64,000 nucleotides of DNA from Lepus europaeus. Lineage: Eukaryota > Chordata > Mammalia > Lagomorpha > Leporidae. The DNA lies in assembly GCF_033115175.1 (NCBI RefSeq), contig NC_084845.1:2482501-2546500 (forward strand), written 5' to 3'. The notes beneath the pieces are model-generated. The model worked only from the letters and a program-made list of their open reading frames with translations. It did not search any database and was not told where the DNA came from. Of this stretch, positions 62,613 to 64,000 are shown piece by piece. A program made the translations under genes and the position numbers. Positions within the stretch are counted from its first letter, which is position 1; each line of letters starts with the position of its first letter.

Positions 62613-64000
62613 GAAAGAGGACCCAAAAGGCGGCCATCCCCACCCAGCAGTCCTTAGTGGGAACTGAGGGGCCGGTGCTCTGAGAACAGAGGCTGCTCTA
62701 ACAAGGCACATGGGCAACAGACGCTTCGGGGCCACGGTTCTGAAAGCCAGGCCCAGCTGAGGGCCACTGTTCCATGTCCTCACGTGACGCACCCAGAGGA
62801 CGCTCGCTCTCTCCTGTGCTTCCTCTCACTGATCCCACTTGCCAGGGCGCTCAAGGGCCCCACCCTCAGATGTCACCATCTCTGGGGCTGGCTCCCAGCA
62901 TTTGAACTGGGGACAGGGGGAGGGGGGGAACCAAGCAGAATAATGGACTGACGGACCCCTGGCCGTGTCTGGGTGCTGGCAGGTGGAGCTCCCCAATACC
63001 CATTCACCCCCTCTTTGTAGCGTCCCCAGCCCCTAAGGAAGCTGTCTCCCCACTCCACTGCTTCCTTTTCCCCCTCCCAAAGGAGAGTGTGCATGTGGCT
63101 CTGGCTCCTACCGAGGGGAAAGCAGTGAGCCTGGCACAGTCCCCATGGGCAACATCCCCTACAGACACCTGTGGTTGTGGGGCCGGGTGAAGGCAGGGCG
63201 CAGGGCTGTTAGCATCTCTGCTCCACACGGGCCCCTGACAGCCTGCACGTCAATGGTGCTCCCTGGATGGCGCGGGGACCCCTGGGGAGCCCCACGAGCA
63301 GTCCTGGATTCCGCGAGGTCAGCGGTGGACTGGTGGGAGACCAAGACACAGGGGACCCTGACAACCTGCCTGAGAACCCCCTGGGCGGTTGGGTGGGGAA
63401 AGCTAGTGTCTGTCCTACTTGGGGGTGTCTGAGCACACAGGCTGAGTGTGTGACGTGGGTCCGGCCCACGGGGGCTGAGGCTGACCAGGGCTCCCTCGGG
63501 ACTCTCCCAAGGAGTGGAGCCGACTGCACGGAGCGTCACACCACCTGACCGTTAGGGTAAAGCCAGGAAAATGCAAGGGCCACACATGGGGGTGCCACCT
63601 GCAATGTCCCTCCAGGTTCCTACCAACAGGAGCCCAGGCCCGTCTCCTTGTCACCTCACAGCTCAGAAAGCCCCCCAGGCCGGGCCCAATGTTACTGGGC
63701 AGCCAGAGCAGTGCTACTGGGCAGCACAGCGCAGGCCTGACGGTGGGGTGGTGGGGACCGCGTGCTGGGGCACTGCGGCTGTGCCGGGCACCAAGCTGAA
63801 TGCTTTGCGAACACCTGGGATCTTCATGGTGGCTCCTTCCCAGATGGGTTCTGCTGCCAGCCCCATTTCACAGCAGAGGTCTACGGAGAAAACCCTTCGC
63901 TCCGGGCACAGGCTGAGAACTCCTGGCCCCGAGGTGATGGGCATGAGGGGCTGTGGCCTTCCCAGGGGGAGGGGTGAGTGAGCGCTGAGCCGCACCTGCC
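62613..64000. other. no recognised gene to the window end
   Basis: GC-rich unique-looking sequence. Upstream exons or the promoter of ZNF444 might lie here or beyond, but no CpG-island-like block with donor site was singled out. Confidence 0.4.

Noticed and set aside
1-64000. CRISPR arrays, bacterial operons, prophage or integron structures
   Set aside because: The window is mammalian; the only regular direct repeats are the minisatellite, microsatellites and dispersed SINEs.

Overview
The window is nuclear DNA from a placental mammal, almost certainly a lagomorph and most likely European rabbit (Oryctolagus cuniculus). About 40 copies of the tRNA-derived rabbit C-repeat SINE (CSINE) are scattered on both strands. 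Lagomorph-type LINE-1 ends occur several times, and older mammalian repeats (MIR, MER20, hAT and MLT1 remnants) fill much of the rest. Nothing here looks prokaryotic, and no CRISPR array, rRNA or functional tRNA is seen.

Two protein-coding genes can be assembled exon by exon, both on the minus strand and both encoding SCAN-domain C2H2 zinc-finger transcription factors. (1) A ZSCAN5-family gene lies at about 22.0-29.65 kb: a TATA/CCAAT promoter and short non-coding exon 1 near 29.6 kb, a SCAN exon at 26.8-27.3 kb, two linker exons at 25.1-25.3 and 23.3-23.5 kb, and a five-finger exon at 22.35-23.07 kb. All junctions keep one open frame of 481 codons. (2) ZNF444 lies at about 57.1-61.4 kb: a SCAN exon, a small linker exon and a four-finger exon, together 331 codons, with an AATAAA signal downstream. 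The pairing recalls human 19q13.43, where ZNF444 and the ZSCAN5 cluster are neighbours (from memory). The galanin-like peptide gene expected between them was not seen.

Layout: 0-12.8 kb holds old L1, hAT, MIR and DNA-element fragments, a solo LTR (6.97-7.37 kb) and many CSINEs. 12.85-17.24 kb is an ORF2-less, half-L1-like element with an intact 352-codon ORF1 and a 1.9 kb stretch unrelated to L1 in place of ORF2. 18.2-18.5 kb is a short L1 with an 11-bp target-site duplication. 22-29.7 kb is the ZSCAN5-like gene. 30-46 kb is a repeat-rich intergenic stretch with an inverted L1 fragment, an L1 3' end and an LTR near 42.5-42.8 kb. 46.95-54.06 kb is a full-length but frameshifted L1 with a 10-bp target-site duplication, inserted in an MLT1-type LTR. 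57-61.4 kb is ZNF444, with a minisatellite just upstream of its SCAN exon. 62-64 kb holds one CSINE and otherwise unrecognised GC-rich sequence.

The two proteins are probably nuclear DNA-binding factors that dimerise through SCAN domains. The strongest leads are the ORF2-less element with intact ORF1, the complete ZSCAN5-like gene with its predicted promoter, CAG-CAG tandem acceptors before the finger exon of both genes, and the nested transposon structures. Repeat family names come from recognition by eye, not from a database search.
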